Part shown: positions 11,763-22,900 of the stretch, piece by piece
Numbering within the stretch: position 1 is the first letter of the stretch
Layout of the letters: each line of letters opens with the position of its first letter
Assembly (NCBI GenBank): GCA_933207985.1
Contig: OW240912.1
Location: 73,297,834 to 73,361,833 of the forward strand
Direction of reading: 5' to 3'
From: Pelobates cultripes
Taxonomy: Eukaryota; Chordata; Amphibia; Anura; Pelobatidae
Length of the DNA stretch: 64,000 bases
Translations under genes and position numbers: made by a program
The notes under the pieces: generated by a model
Databases searched by the model: none
Seen by the model: the letters and a program-made list of their open reading frames with translations, nothing else
Told to the model about the DNA's origin: nothing

Positions 11763-12110
11763 AAAACCCTAGGTTGCTTTCGCAGTGTGTTTTGGGTAAT
11801 TGTCCATCTGTAAAGTGAAGCGCTGTCCAATTAACATCACTGAATTTGGCTGAATCTGGCCATACAATATAATCCTATACACTTCAGAATTCATCTGGCT
11901 CCTTCTGTCTTCTGTCACATAATCACTAAACACTAGTGATTCAGTGCCATTTGAAGCCATGCTTGCCCATGCCTTCACAATGCCTCCACCGTGTTTTACA
12001 GATCATGTGGTATGCTTTGGATCATTAGCAGTTCCAAATCTTCTCCATAACTTTTTCTTCCCATCACCCTGGTGTTCTTTACTTGGCTGGATGTTGTGAA
12101 GGGATATTTC
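11763..12110 (-). pseudogene. Tc1-like transposase fragment
   Basis: On the minus strand, 11978-11769 encodes FSDYVTEDRRSQMNSEVY followed by FTLQMDNYPKHTAKAT. That is the block ending in the second catalytic Asp (QxDNxPKHT) of Tc1/mariner DDE transposases. The region up to about 12110 (minus) gives the preceding segment found in Tc1 copies (CTGTAAAACACGGTGGAGGC). It is truncated before the third catalytic residue and interrupted, hence inactive. Confidence 0.7.
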
Positions 12111-12269
12111 TTTACCATGTTTTCCGTGGGTGTCCGGGCCTTTTTGTGTTGCAGATCTCACAAGTGCATTTTTATTTCACAAAATGTACCAAACACTTCA
12201 GGTTTGTTTCTAATGTGTTTTCTTTTTTTGCAGCCTATGGATGACCTTATTACTTATTTAACTGTAACT

Positions 12270-12727
12270 TTAAAGGGACTCTATAGTCACCAGAACAACT
12301 ACAGCTTATTGTATTTGTTCTGGTGAGTATAGTCAGTTCCTGCATGCTTTTTGCAGTAAACACTGTCTTTTCAGAGACCTTGCCTAATGACACCTCCAGT
12401 GTCCACACCTCAGACGGTACTAGAGGTGCTTTCTGAGCACTGACGCTCAGCGTCTCCACCCTCTGCATGGAGACACTGAACTTTTCCCATAGAGATGCAT
12501 TTATTTAATGAATCTCTATGAGTAGATGCTGACTGGTCAGGCTGGCGTTTGTTCCCGCGCCCGCCTGCTTCCCTGATGGGAAAGCATTAGATTGGCTGAG
12601 ATCATCAATTCTGATTATGTCAGCCAAAGAGGTGGATCAGGGCAGGGTCTGCCTTGGCGGAACCGCGCTGCACTGGAAATAAGGTTTTAACCCTTTCTAA
12701 TGAGCAATGGGGCCCAGTAACCTAAAT
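12270..12727. mobile_element. Family A MITE, cut short at the LTR element
   Basis: Starts TTAAAGGGACTCTATAGTCACC, like the copy at 11166. An internal palindrome (CATAGAGATGCATTTATTTAATGAATCTCTATG) lies at about 12489-12520. The expected right end is not seen. The LTR retrotransposon with its TSD begins at 12728. Confidence 0.7.
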
Positions 12728-12732
12728 AGTAG

Positions 12733-13705
12733 TGTGGCGAAACTGACCTCGCCACTGGACATTGGAGACTACTGATTTCCAGCCTCCTGCCATGTGACTA
12801 TGGCCCCTGGGATGTATTGCCCTTTAAAGACATGATTTGGGCATAATGGATATGTGTTGTGCTGCTGCTGGCCCTTTAAGAACCATCTGGGGACATACTG
12901 TGGAGTTACTGGGTGGCCACCATTTCCTGTATCAGAGGCACATGGTGAGAACAATGGATGAAACACATGGTGAGAACAATGGATGGCGGCCATTTTAACT
13001 CACAGACACTGTTTGGACTTTTCAACATGGTGCCATCTTGCCGGTATTTGGTGCACAGAGACATCGTGCGGTGGTTTTGGACTATACAGCAGGGGACACA
13101 TTATACAGTAATTGATTTCATTTAGCCTGCATATGTTCTGTGGAATCTGCATTAAACTGTATCTTCCAAAGTACTGAACGGATCTGGGTGATCCCCCGGT
13201 TCCAAGGATATACTTTTTATGGGGTTATTGCATGTTTTGGGGTGCCTGTGATGTGTTTTATGAAACTGTATTTCTCTGTCTGTGATAATTATATTACCCA
13301 TTGTGTGAGGTAATTGTATCACAGGGAGGAGGATTTTGTGTGGGAGTGTCTGAGTGTATTGTAAGTGTTTATTGGTTGTTCTGTAAAACCCTGTGGGCAG
13401 TACTAAGTTTGTGGATTGGGAATAAAAGAGGCTGTATGTGCCAGTACAGTCAGTTCTGCTTGACCTCAAAACGAAGTGTCGTCTCGTTATTGGGGGAATT
13501 GGATTGTATGCTGATTGCCAGGAGTGTAAGCTGATTGTATGCTTTTCCTGTTCAGCTGCTTACAGCATTCATATGCTTGAGAGCATTCGTATGCTTCTCC
13601 GGTTCAGTGGTTGTGGTGTCTGCTGCAGTGCTTGGAGTCCTCAGGAAGCGCTAGGAGCATCCTTCAACGGAGGTACCCAGTTGGGGTGCCAGGTGATCCG
13701 TTACA
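12733..13705 (+). repeat. 5' LTR (973 bp)
   Basis: Begins TGTGGCGAAACTGACC and ends GGTGATCCGTTACA. The polyadenylation signal AATAAA (about 13422) lies near the expected R region. Its last segment is repeated at about 13996-14082 as the remnant 3' LTR, which lacks a 9-10 bp stretch (around GTCCTCAGG) present here. Confidence 0.85.
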
Positions 13706-13706
13706 T

Positions 13707-13725
13707 TGGTGGCAAGCGGTGGGAT
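13707..13725 (+). promoter_or_regulatory. Primer-binding site, tRNA-Leu type
   Basis: TGGTGGCAAGCGGTGGGAT begins two bases after the LTR end. It matches the complement of the tRNA-Leu(AAG) 3' end (TGGTGGCAGCGGTGGGAT) except for one extra A. The tRNA sequence is recalled, not looked up. Confidence 0.65.
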
Positions 13726-13829
13726 GGCGTCCTAGTGCGAGGAGAAGCAGCTCGGAGACACTGGTAACGTTTGGAGTTACAAATTGAGGACAACGCTAGT
13801 ATCCGTACAGCGCCCCTGAATACAGCAGG

Positions 13830-14087
13830 ATGGAATCAGCTAGTTTTCGTACAGCATTCCATGATGAGGAGGAGGAGGCGGCCGCGGACTACAGGGATGC
13901 AGACAGAAAGGAACTCTGGTATGATGCCCTGGAAGATGTCCAGTGGCGGCGAGGTGAGAGTCTCCCCAGTGATGAGCAGCGGCTACAGAAGCGTGTGGTT
14001 GGGTGTCTGCTGCAGTGCTTGGAAGCGCTAGGAGCATCCTTCAACGGAGGTACCCAGTTGGGGTGCCAGGTGATCCGTTACAAGTAG
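13830..14087 (+). pseudogene. gag N-terminal fragment fused to 3' LTR remnant
   Basis: An open frame begins MESASFRTAFHDEEEEAAAD and continues with an acidic, Arg-rich segment (residues 1-55). It then runs straight into LTR sequence, so the last 30 residues are not gag. The position just after PBS and leader suggests the start of gag. There is no capsid or zinc-knuckle motif, so the assignment rests on position. Confidence 0.5.
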
Positions 14088-14099
14088 CATGCACATATC

Positions 14100-14262
14100 T
14101 ACACTGTGAGATATATAGAAACAGAATACGATGGCAGATAAGAACTATTCGGCCCATCTAGTCTGCTCAATTTTCTAAATACTTTCATTAGTCCCTGGCC
14201 TTATCTTATAGCTAGGATAGCCTTATGCCTATCCCACGCATTCTTAATCTCCTTCACTGTGT
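14100..14262 (-). repeat. LINE-derived remnant
   Basis: GGCAGATAAGAACTATTCGG with CCCATCTAGTCTGCTC and the following 100 bp resemble, on the minus strand, the coding end of the CR1/L2-type LINE tails common in frogs. No ORF remains. Confidence 0.4.
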
Positions 14263-14565
14263 TAATTGCATAGATACACAAACACAGATCCTCACACATG
14301 CACAGAAACACACCCTGTCACACATGCACAGATACACACAAAAATAAATTGGCACACATGTGGAGAGCCATGCACTGACGCACATGCACAGACCCCCCCC
14401 ACACACAGATTGGCACACAAGCACAGATCCTTGCACTAACCCACATACACAGATTCTCAATGCACAGATTAACACACATGCACAGATTCACACACATGTA
14501 CAGATCCACAAACTGACGCACATGCACAGATCCACAACACATAGGTTGACACACATGCACAGTTC
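14263..14565. repeat. CACATGCACAGATC minisatellite
   Basis: Degenerate tandem CACATGCACAGAT(C/T)CACA units. Open frames across it encode repeats only. Confidence 0.8.
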
Positions 14566-14683
14566 TATTGGCTGCTCGCTGTTTAGTAGGCATGCCCCTA
14601 TCCAAGGCATGGTTGGTAGGGACATACCGGGGTCTAATTAAAAATCACTTATTTACTAATACTATGTATTTTATTTTACTTTG

Positions 14684-15010
14684 TAGTCACTAGAGCAACT
14701 ACAGCTTATTGTAGATGTTCTGGTGGGTATAGTCAGTTCTTGCAGGCATTTTCATGTAAGCACTGCATTTACATTACAGCTTAGGGACACTTCCAGTGGC
14801 CATCCCTCAGATGGCCACTGGAGGTGCTTCCTGAGTCAGTGCTGCACAGTGTGGGAAAGCATTGTGATCACTTGTGATGATGTCAGTTAAGGAAGTATAT
14901 TGTCAGCAGAGCCAGCGCAGGTGGATGCATGCGATGCTGGAAATAAGGTGAGTTTTTTTCTATCTCTAAGGGGGAAAGTGGGGCTCTATAACAGAACTAG
15001 TGGGTGGCCA
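14684..15010. mobile_element. Family A MITE fragment
   Basis: GTAGTCACTAGAGCAACTAC through GGTATAGTCAGTTC matches the family A left end. The right part (GCTGGAAATAAGGTGAG, AAAGTGGGGC) matches the 12270 copy. Terminal TTAA sites are lost. Bases 15030-15110 carry bits of the hairpin-rich TTAA family (GGGAGCTATCTACTAAACAA). Confidence 0.6.
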
Positions 15011-15462
15011 CTATCTTAAACAGCAAAGCTCGGTTTGCCATAAGAATACCAAATAAGGGAGCTATCTACTAAACAACCCAATAATTTGGTACCCTTAGAT
15101 ATGGCAATCCCACAAGGGTGCCATATTAAGACATTATAACCATCTTTGGCACACTAAGGTAGACTCTCTGCAACATAACTACTATAATTAGCTGTAATGG
15201 TAACAGTGAAGGGTCCCTTGGCCCCATCTGTCATTTTAATTAACACTTCTACATTACTAATGTCAATTTTGTCCAACTTAGACCACATTGATTAGAGTGC
15301 TGGAATCGTGTTAGCGCGTTGCTCTCACCTTCTAAGCTAGAGCTAATTTTTTAAATTTCAATGCATTGTTTGCAGGATCACCTCCAAAAGTGATCAAGAT
15401 AATAGATGAAGCTAAAATAGAGGAAACTAAAACAGTCACTACCGGTATTTCAATTCCTGCGA

Positions 15463-16255
15463 GTGATGAGGAACAATTCAGACTCAGTAAAAAGAGAAAT
15501 CCAGATCACAGATATCTCTAGAAAATTCACTGAACGTGGCTATACACAAGATTTAGTGACACAAGCCCTGGTGAAAGCTTGTGAAAGATTTGAAGGAGAT
15601 GACCAGAATACCCGTGGTGATGTTAACAGAGTGGTTTTCCCTCGAACCTACAACTCCAAGTCGTACCAGATAAGAAGAGCGATCCGTAATAATTGGAAAC
15701 TGTTACAGAGAGACAACTCTTTACCAGCTATCCTACACCAACCACCACTTATCAGCTATAAAAGAGGAACTAATCTAAGTGATTTACTTGTCCATACAGT
15801 CCAATTTACCCAGGTTGCCAAGAACAATGACTCCAGAAATGTTGGATGTTACCGCTGTTTGGGATGTACCACTTCTAATCAGATGATTCCTGGCAAAAAA
15901 TTCTACAACCCACATTCAGGCAAGGAATACAAAATCCGACACAGGATAACATGCACCACTGGATTTGTTATATACAAAATCTTATGCCTGCGTGGTCTGG
16001 CATATATTGGCAAGACAAGAAATACACTGCGGGAAAGATTTGCCAATCATAGAGCATCCATAAGACAAGCCTTGAATAACCCTAACGAGGCCCCTCCAGT
16101 CGCTAGACACTTTGCAACAGCGGGACACCAACTGTCCACCTTGAAATTCAAAGGGATTGATCATGTGCCTAAATTGAGGGGGTGGTCGAGACAAAGAATT
16201 TTTGAGACGTGAAGCATATTGGATTTCTACACTAAAAACTGTTACTCCGCTAGGC
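15463..16255 (+). pseudogene. Penelope-like protein C-terminus with GIY-YIG endonuclease
   Basis: Penelope-like elements encode an RT followed by a GIY-YIG nuclease that opens the target. Here 249 codons cover the link after RT (ERGYTQDLVTQALVKACERF; FPRTYNSKSYQIRRAIRNNW), a Cys cluster (VGCYRCLGCTTSNQM) and the nuclease core (GFVIYKILCLRGLAYIGKTR, then NTLRERFANHRASIR and ARHFATAGH). The frame stops at 16212 because of a one-base shift near 16200. The adjacent frame continues FLRREAYWISTLKTVTPLGL to the MITE at 16256, and the reading resumes beyond it at 16726. The RT domain is missing, so this is a 5'-truncated dead copy. Confidence 0.88.
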
Positions 16256-16725
16256 TTAGAGGGACACTCCAGGCACCCAGACCACTTCTGCCCATTGGAG
16301 TGGTCTGGGTGCCAACTCCCACTACCCTTAACCCTGCAACTGTAAATATTGCAGTTTTCATAAACTGCAATATTAACCTTGCAGGGTTAACTCCTCCTCT
16401 AGTGGTGTGCCATAGCGTCGCTAGACATCCTCACGCTATGTGAGGACCTCCAGCGTTGCTGAAATCCCCATAGGAAAGCATTGAAAGCATTTTTCAATGC
16501 TTTCCTATGGGGAGGTCTAATGCGCGTGCGCGATAGGTCTCGCCCGCCGGATGACATCGGCGGGGAAGGAGCGTGGGCGGACCCTGAATCAGCGCCGAGA
16601 GACATCTGCGCTGGATTCAAGTAAGTCAATGAAGGGGTTTTAACCCCTTGAGCAACTTGGGATGGGGGGTGGGAGGGAGAGGGGACCTGCAGTGCCGTTT
16701 TCCTGGCACTGGAGAGTCCCTTTAA
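16256..16725. mobile_element. TTAA MITE, family B, inside a Penelope ORF
   Basis: Starts TTAGAGGGACACTCCAGGC (TTAA decayed to TTAG) and ends CTGGAGAGTCCCTTTAA. It contains several nested palindromes, for example CAGACCACTT / AAGTGGTCTG-type near 16275-16310 and AGCATTGAAAGCATTTTTCAATGCT near 16477-16501. Removing it and one TTAA rejoins the Penelope frame (PLGL then NECN). Relatives lie at 41135 and 52636. Confidence 0.85.
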
Positions 16726-17361
16726 ATGAATGTAATATGTTACACTGTTTCTTACCATTGAGATAATAGCTACATGTTTACTATAGGTATCTAGCTGAAT
16801 GAAAAGAGTTGATACTTTGTTTCAGGTTATTAGTCTGTAAGCCCATTCCTGCCTATGATTTCTATATTTCTATATTTTGGAATTACTTAATACTGATGTT
16901 CACTGCATACTATCTCCTTACTTTGTTGTTTTTAAGTGCTAACTGTACACCATGACGTAGGACCTATTCCCAAATAGTGTTACTTCGTTATATGTTTTTT
17001 ATTTTATTTTTTTATAGGCATGATATAAAATGAATCTTTGACATATGAAAATGCATTTAAGACATCAAACCACTGAGTGTCCAACTGAGAGTTTGACATG
17101 CTCGTATTTTGAAATTTGAGTTCTAAGCCACATAGTGGTTGTGGTGTATAACCGTTTAGGTGAACAGCCCCTTTTGATTTTCATTTTTATTTTTAATTTT
17201 TTTAATCACTTTGTGATTTATTAATTTTTATTATTTAACATGGGCTGGATATATTGACGTTTTGGTTGCTAAGTGAGGAAACAGGGGAAATCCTACATTT
17301 ATCTGAGAAATAATCTAAAGGTGAAACGGTTATATATTTACTCACTAGCATTCTGTTTATA

Positions 17362-18923
17362 CAGGGAGTGCAGAATTATTAGGCAAGTTGTATTTTTGAG
17401 GATTAATTTTATTATTGAACAACAACCATGTTCTCAATGAACCCAAAAAACTCATTAATATCAAAGCTGAATATTTTTGGAAGTAGTTTTTAGTTTGTTT
17501 TTAGTTTTAGCTATGTTAGGGGGATATCTGTGTGTGCAGGTGACTATTACTGTGCATAATTATTAGGCAACTTAACAAAAAACAAATATATACCCATTTC
17601 AATTATTTATTATTACCAGTGAAACCAATATAACATCTCAACATTCACAAATATACATTTCTGACATTCAAAAACAAAACAAAAACAAATCAGTGACCAA
17701 TATAGCTACCTTTCTTTGCAAGGACACTCAAAAGCCTGCCATCCATGGATTCTGTCAGTGTTTTGATCTGTTCACCATCAACATTGCGTGCAGCAGCAAC
17801 CACAGCCTCCCAGACACTGTTCAGAGAGGTGTACTGTTTTCCCTCCTTGTAAATCTCACATTTGATGATGGACCACAGGTTCTCAATGGGGTTCAGATCA
17901 GGTGAACAAGGAGGCCATGTCATTAAATTTCCTTCTTTTATACCCTTTCTTGCCAGCCACGCTGTGGAGTACTTGGACGCGTGTGATGGAGCATTGTCCT
18001 GCATGAAAATCATGTTTTTCTTGAAGGATGCAGACTTCTTCCTGTACCATTGCTTGAAGAAGGTGTCTTCCAGGAACTGGCAGTAGGACTGGGAGTTGAG
18101 CTTGACTCCATCCTCAACCCGAAAAGGCCCCACAAGCTCATCTTTGATGATACCAGCCCAAACCAGTACTCCACCTCCACCTTGCTGGCGTCTGAGTCGG
18201 ACTGGAGCTCTCTGCCCTTTACCAATCCAGCCACGGGCCCATCCATCTGGCCCATCAAGACTCACTCTCATTTCATCAGTCCATAAACCTTAGAAAAATC
18301 AGTCTTGAGATATTTCTTGGCCCAGTCTTGACGTTTCAGCTTGTGTGTCTTGTTCAGTGGTGGTCGTCTTTCAGCCTTTCTTACCTTGGCCATGTCTCTG
18401 AGTATTGCACACCTTGTGCTTTTGGGCACTCCAGTGATGTTGCAGCTCTGAAATATGGCCAAACTGGTGGCAAGTGGCATCGTGGCAGCTGCACGCTTGA
18501 CTTTTCTCAGTTCATGGGCAGTTATTTTGCGCCTTGGTTTTTCCACACGCTTCTTGCGACCCTGTTGACTATTTTGAATGAAACGCTTGATTGTTCGATG
18601 ATCACGCTTCAGAAGCTTTGCAATTTTAAGAGTGCTGCATCCCTCTGCAAGATATCTCAATATTTTTGACTTTTCTGAGCCTGTCAAGTCCTTCTTTTGA
18701 CCCATTTTGCCAAAGGAAAGGAAGTTGCCTAATAATTATGCACACCTGATATAGGGTGTTGATGTCATTAGACCACACCCCTTCTCATTACAGAGATGCA
18801 CATCACCTAATATGCTTAATTGGCAGTAGGCTTTCGAGCCTATACAGCTTGGAGTAAGACAACATGCATAAAGAGGATGATGTGGTCAAAATACTCATTT
18901 GCCTAATAACTCTGCACTCCCTG
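17362..18923 (-). mobile_element. Nearly intact Tc1-like transposon (DD37E)
   Basis: A 1562-bp element with about 25-bp terminal inverted repeats, CAGGGAGTGCAGAATTATTA at the left and the same with one mismatch inverted at the right. It is flanked by TA (17360-17361 and 18924-18925), as expected for Tc1/mariner. It carries one transposase gene on the minus strand. A second GCATAATTATTAGGCAA motif lies subterminally on each side (about 17553 and 18727), probably an inner transposase-binding site. It is inserted into Penelope element 1. Confidence 0.93.
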
Positions 18924-19505
18924 TACATCTCATTATGAATGTGTCTCTAGGTTTTTCATTTGTATTTTTATCTGGGATATATGAATCACAGTGTTCTTAT
19001 TATCGTGTGCAATTAGTACTAATATATTATGTATTTAAATTGTCTTGCATGTATATATATCATATAAGTTTCACTTCTAGTTACACCACGGGTGATGTTA
19101 TAAAATTCACATTTTTTCTTGTTTAATATTTATCTAATGTACCTTATACACTATGATGTATGGATTATATCTAGTTGTATTCATATTCACATGAAACATA
19201 CAATTTAGTGGTCACCTGATGGTGCTTAAATTAACTTTTGTGGTCCACATATGGCTCATCAATCTACAGTTTACCCTGTTTAGTTTGAATCTTTGATCAC
19301 AGGTATTACCTTTGTCTAGGGGGAGGGTACTTCACCTTTACAAGTTTCATTCACTTTTTTGCTATATAAAGATGGTGTTTGGAGCTATGGGGTTATCCTG
19401 ATGAAAGTCCTATGATAGACTGAAACGTCGATTTGCCGTAACCCGTGTGTTATGAATAAAGAAGAATAATTTTCTTTGAAAAGCCCAGTGTGTGCCTTTC
19501 TTTGT

Positions 19506-19582
<77 letters not shown>

Positions 19583-19873
19583 GGCTGCACTCACGGATTT
19601 TCCAATAAAAATTAACTTTTATTCAAATTCCCATAAAACAGATCAATGTTTCAGTTCAACCTGTGGACTTTCATCAGGATTACCAGGTAATCCTGATGAA
19701 AGTCCACAGGTTGGACTGAAACGTCGATCTGTTTATGGGAATTTTAATAAAAGTTAATTTTTATTGGAAAATCCGTGAGTGCAGCCATTCTACCTGATTA
19801 TATGGATGTCTAAGCCCTGGTTATGCACCTGGTTTGGAAAAACTAGGACCCTGTGTGCAAGGTACTGTTTGAT

Positions 19874-19934
<61 letters not shown>

Positions 19935-22900
19935 TGGCAAACACTTGGTTTACTGAATAAATTCTAGTGTATGTACATGAAATACCATTTTACAATTTGA
20001 TGATTCTTTTTCAACTTTTAATCTGCATTCTATAACATCAACGGTTTATAAACTACCGCCTCATTTTGCTACCAATTACAGGAATTGCTCTAATACTTTT
20101 AAATAGTCTCAGTTGGACAGAACTGACAATGCGGACATGTTAAAGTGTGTGGGTGCTTATTGTCAAACTACTCCCAAAAGTTTTAACAAAGAAAGTGCGA
20201 TGGTGTTCAGAGATATATATATTTTAGGTGACCAGCCTCCCTGTTAGAAGAGTAAAAAAAATTGTACTCACCTTTATTCCAGTGCCGCAACAGTCCTCCC
20301 CCACCCCCCACCCTGCTCCACCTCCTTGCCTGAGATCATCAAAATTAATGATCTAAGGCAATCCAATGCTTTCCTGTATGAAGTCTATTGCACAAGTGCG
20401 TCAAAACGCCACACTGCGCCAATCAGCATTTTTATGGGGAACTTCAGCGCTTCCATGTAGAGCATGGAGACGCTGAATGCCAGTGCTGCACATTCTGCTG
20501 CACTGGACTAGGAATCACCTCTCGTGGCCATCTGATTGACTGCCACTAGAGGTGTTGCCAGGGAGCAATGTAAACACAGCATATTCTCTGCAAAGACTGC
20601 AGGAACACACTAAACACATCAGAACAACCACATTAACCTGTAGTTGTTTTGGTGAGTATAGTGTCCCTTTAACAACATAGTCACTACATTGAGCTGTAGT
20701 GGTTATGGTGCCCATGTAAGATATGGTGCCTGCAGAATTGTTAAGGCAGACCTGTCATGTCACTTATATAAATAGCATCAACAACCAAATAGTGTGTATT
20801 TCCCTCTGATTTGGCTTTATATATATATTTCTTATATAAGATCTACTTGCTGCATGTTTCACCAGTTACCATACTCTTAGTTACTTCTGCATTTTATTTT
20901 TTATGGGTTAAATCTAAAAACAGCTTGCAAAAGCTGCAGATTACTTGTCTGCAGCCTCTGCCAGCCTTCTTTTTTTTTTTCGCACAGACTTTCATTATGT
21001 GCTGGGAAATACTCCAATCAGAGGCTTCTCAGTGAGAAATCTCAGAGCTCGACCCACGAGCGTGCACAAGCACACATGATTGCGGCTTTCCTAAGCTTCT
21101 CCATGAGCTGTGACACAGGCTGGAGTGCGCTACAACAGCATGCCAGCCCCTTCCGTCAATTCTGTGTTCTGTTGAGCTAACAGATGTGGAGGGAAATCTC
21201 CCTGACTGTCTGAGTGACAACCAGAGATGTGTTTAAGTTCTCAGTTATAAAAGTGTCCATTTCTATTAAAATCATCACTTTTACTAACTGTTACAAACGT
21301 GACAGACTCCAGAGACATACTGCTTTATGGGTGTGGAGATTTCATTTAAAGATGGAAGACATAACACTATGTTAGCTAGGCATATAACTAACGTTTCATC
21401 TAAAACAGACTACTGCAACCATGACGTGTGCATTGCATTCCACTGCATGCATAGAATAAAATCAGTTCTGAGTGATGAGGTCACACTTCATTATAGCACC
21501 TGGACAGCCCATGGTTAGCTGTCACTACACACCATTTATTCAAAGGATGTGCAATGACAGACGAGAAGTTTCTTAATCAAACCATCTAAACATAAATGAC
21601 TTTCAGCAAAGCTCAGTAACTCAGATTGCTGTACTGCCACTCCACCTAGTGGAAAATGAGGAGACCGAGAAATGTGGAAAGAACAGTTCTTGTGGAATAT
21701 TTTCACATAATTCACACCTCTTTGTAACATGTTAGCTTACATAACACTACCAAAACATCCGATATGTGTGTCATTTGTTATATGACAACTGTATCAAAGT
21801 ATTTGTGGCATTTCAAAATAATTCTAGAAATAAACATCATTAAGGATAGCTTGGTTAGAGCAGTTTGACCTATTAACCCCTTAAGGACGGAGCCAAATGT
21901 ACACGTTGTGAACAAAACAAAATGTAAACAAAACCTGGCATTTGCGCTACATGTCTGTCCAACCGTAATACACCTCTTTCATAGTAAATGCACCCACCCT
22001 TATTATATATCATTTTATTCAGGGGAAACAGGGCTTTCATTTAATATCAAATATTTAGCTATGAAACATAATTTAATGTGAAAAAAATGGGAGAAAATAC
22101 GATTTATTTGGATTTTTTTAGTTCTACATGACATTTTAACGGTCAGTGTCATAATACTGTTTGCTTTTACTGCAATAAAATACACATATTTGTATTCAGC
22201 AAAGTCTCACGTGTAAAACAGTACCCCCTATGTACAGGTTTTATGGCGTTTTGGGAAGTTACAGGGTCAAATATAGCACGTTACATTTGAAATTGAAATT
22301 CGCCAGATTGGTTACGTTGCCTTTGAGACTGTATAGTAGCCCGGGAATGAAATTTACACCCATAATGGCATACCATTTGCAATAGTAGACAACCCAAGGT
22401 ATTGCAAATGGGGTATGTCCAGTCTTTTTTAGTAGCCATTTGGTCACAAACACTGGCCAAAGTTAGCGTTAGTATTTGTTTGTGTGTGAAAAATGCAAAA
22501 AACGCCAATTTTGGCCAGTGTTTGTGACTAAGTGGCTACTAAAAAAGACTGGACATACCCTGTTTGCAATACCTTGGGTTGTCTACTATTGCAAATGGTA
22601 TGCCATCATAGGGGTAATTTTCATTCTTGGGCTACCATAGGGTCTCAAAGGCAACGTAACCAATCTGGCGAATTTTAATGTGAAAAAAATGAAACGCAAG
22701 CCTTATATTTGACGCTGTAACTTTTGAAAACACCATAAAACCTGTACATGAGGGGTACTGTTGTACTCGGGAGACTTCACTGAACACAAATATTTGTGTT
22801 TCAAAACAGTAAAAAGTATCATAGCAATAATATTGTCCGTTTAATGCTGTTTGTGCGTGAAAAATGCAAAAAACGTCACTTTTACTGGCGATATCATCGT

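Larger units (their letters stand above)
12728..14087 (+). mobile_element. Collapsed LTR retrotransposon with 5-bp TSD
   Basis: AGTAG at 12728-12732 is repeated at 14083-14087, bounding an element that starts TGTGGCG (12733) and ends CCGTTACA (14082). It has one full LTR (12733-13705), a primer-binding site, about 120 bp of leader, the start of gag, and then only the last 80-90 bp of a second LTR. Most of gag and all of pol are missing. The deletion probably ran from within gag into the 3' LTR through short homology (GTGGTTG/GTGTGG). A Gypsy-type origin is inferred from LTR size, TSD length and the PBS. Confidence 0.85.
15370..19500 (+). mobile_element. Penelope-like element 1, 5'-truncated, with nested insertions
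   Basis: The element retains the C-terminal half of the Penelope ORF (15463-16250 and a few codons after 16726) and a 3' region (16740-17359 and 18926-19500). A hammerhead-like motif at 19390-19444 is followed by an AATAAA-containing tail before a TA repeat. A MITE (16256-16725) and a Tc1-like element (17362-18923) inserted into it. Reverse transcriptase is absent. Exact ends are not determined. Confidence 0.75.
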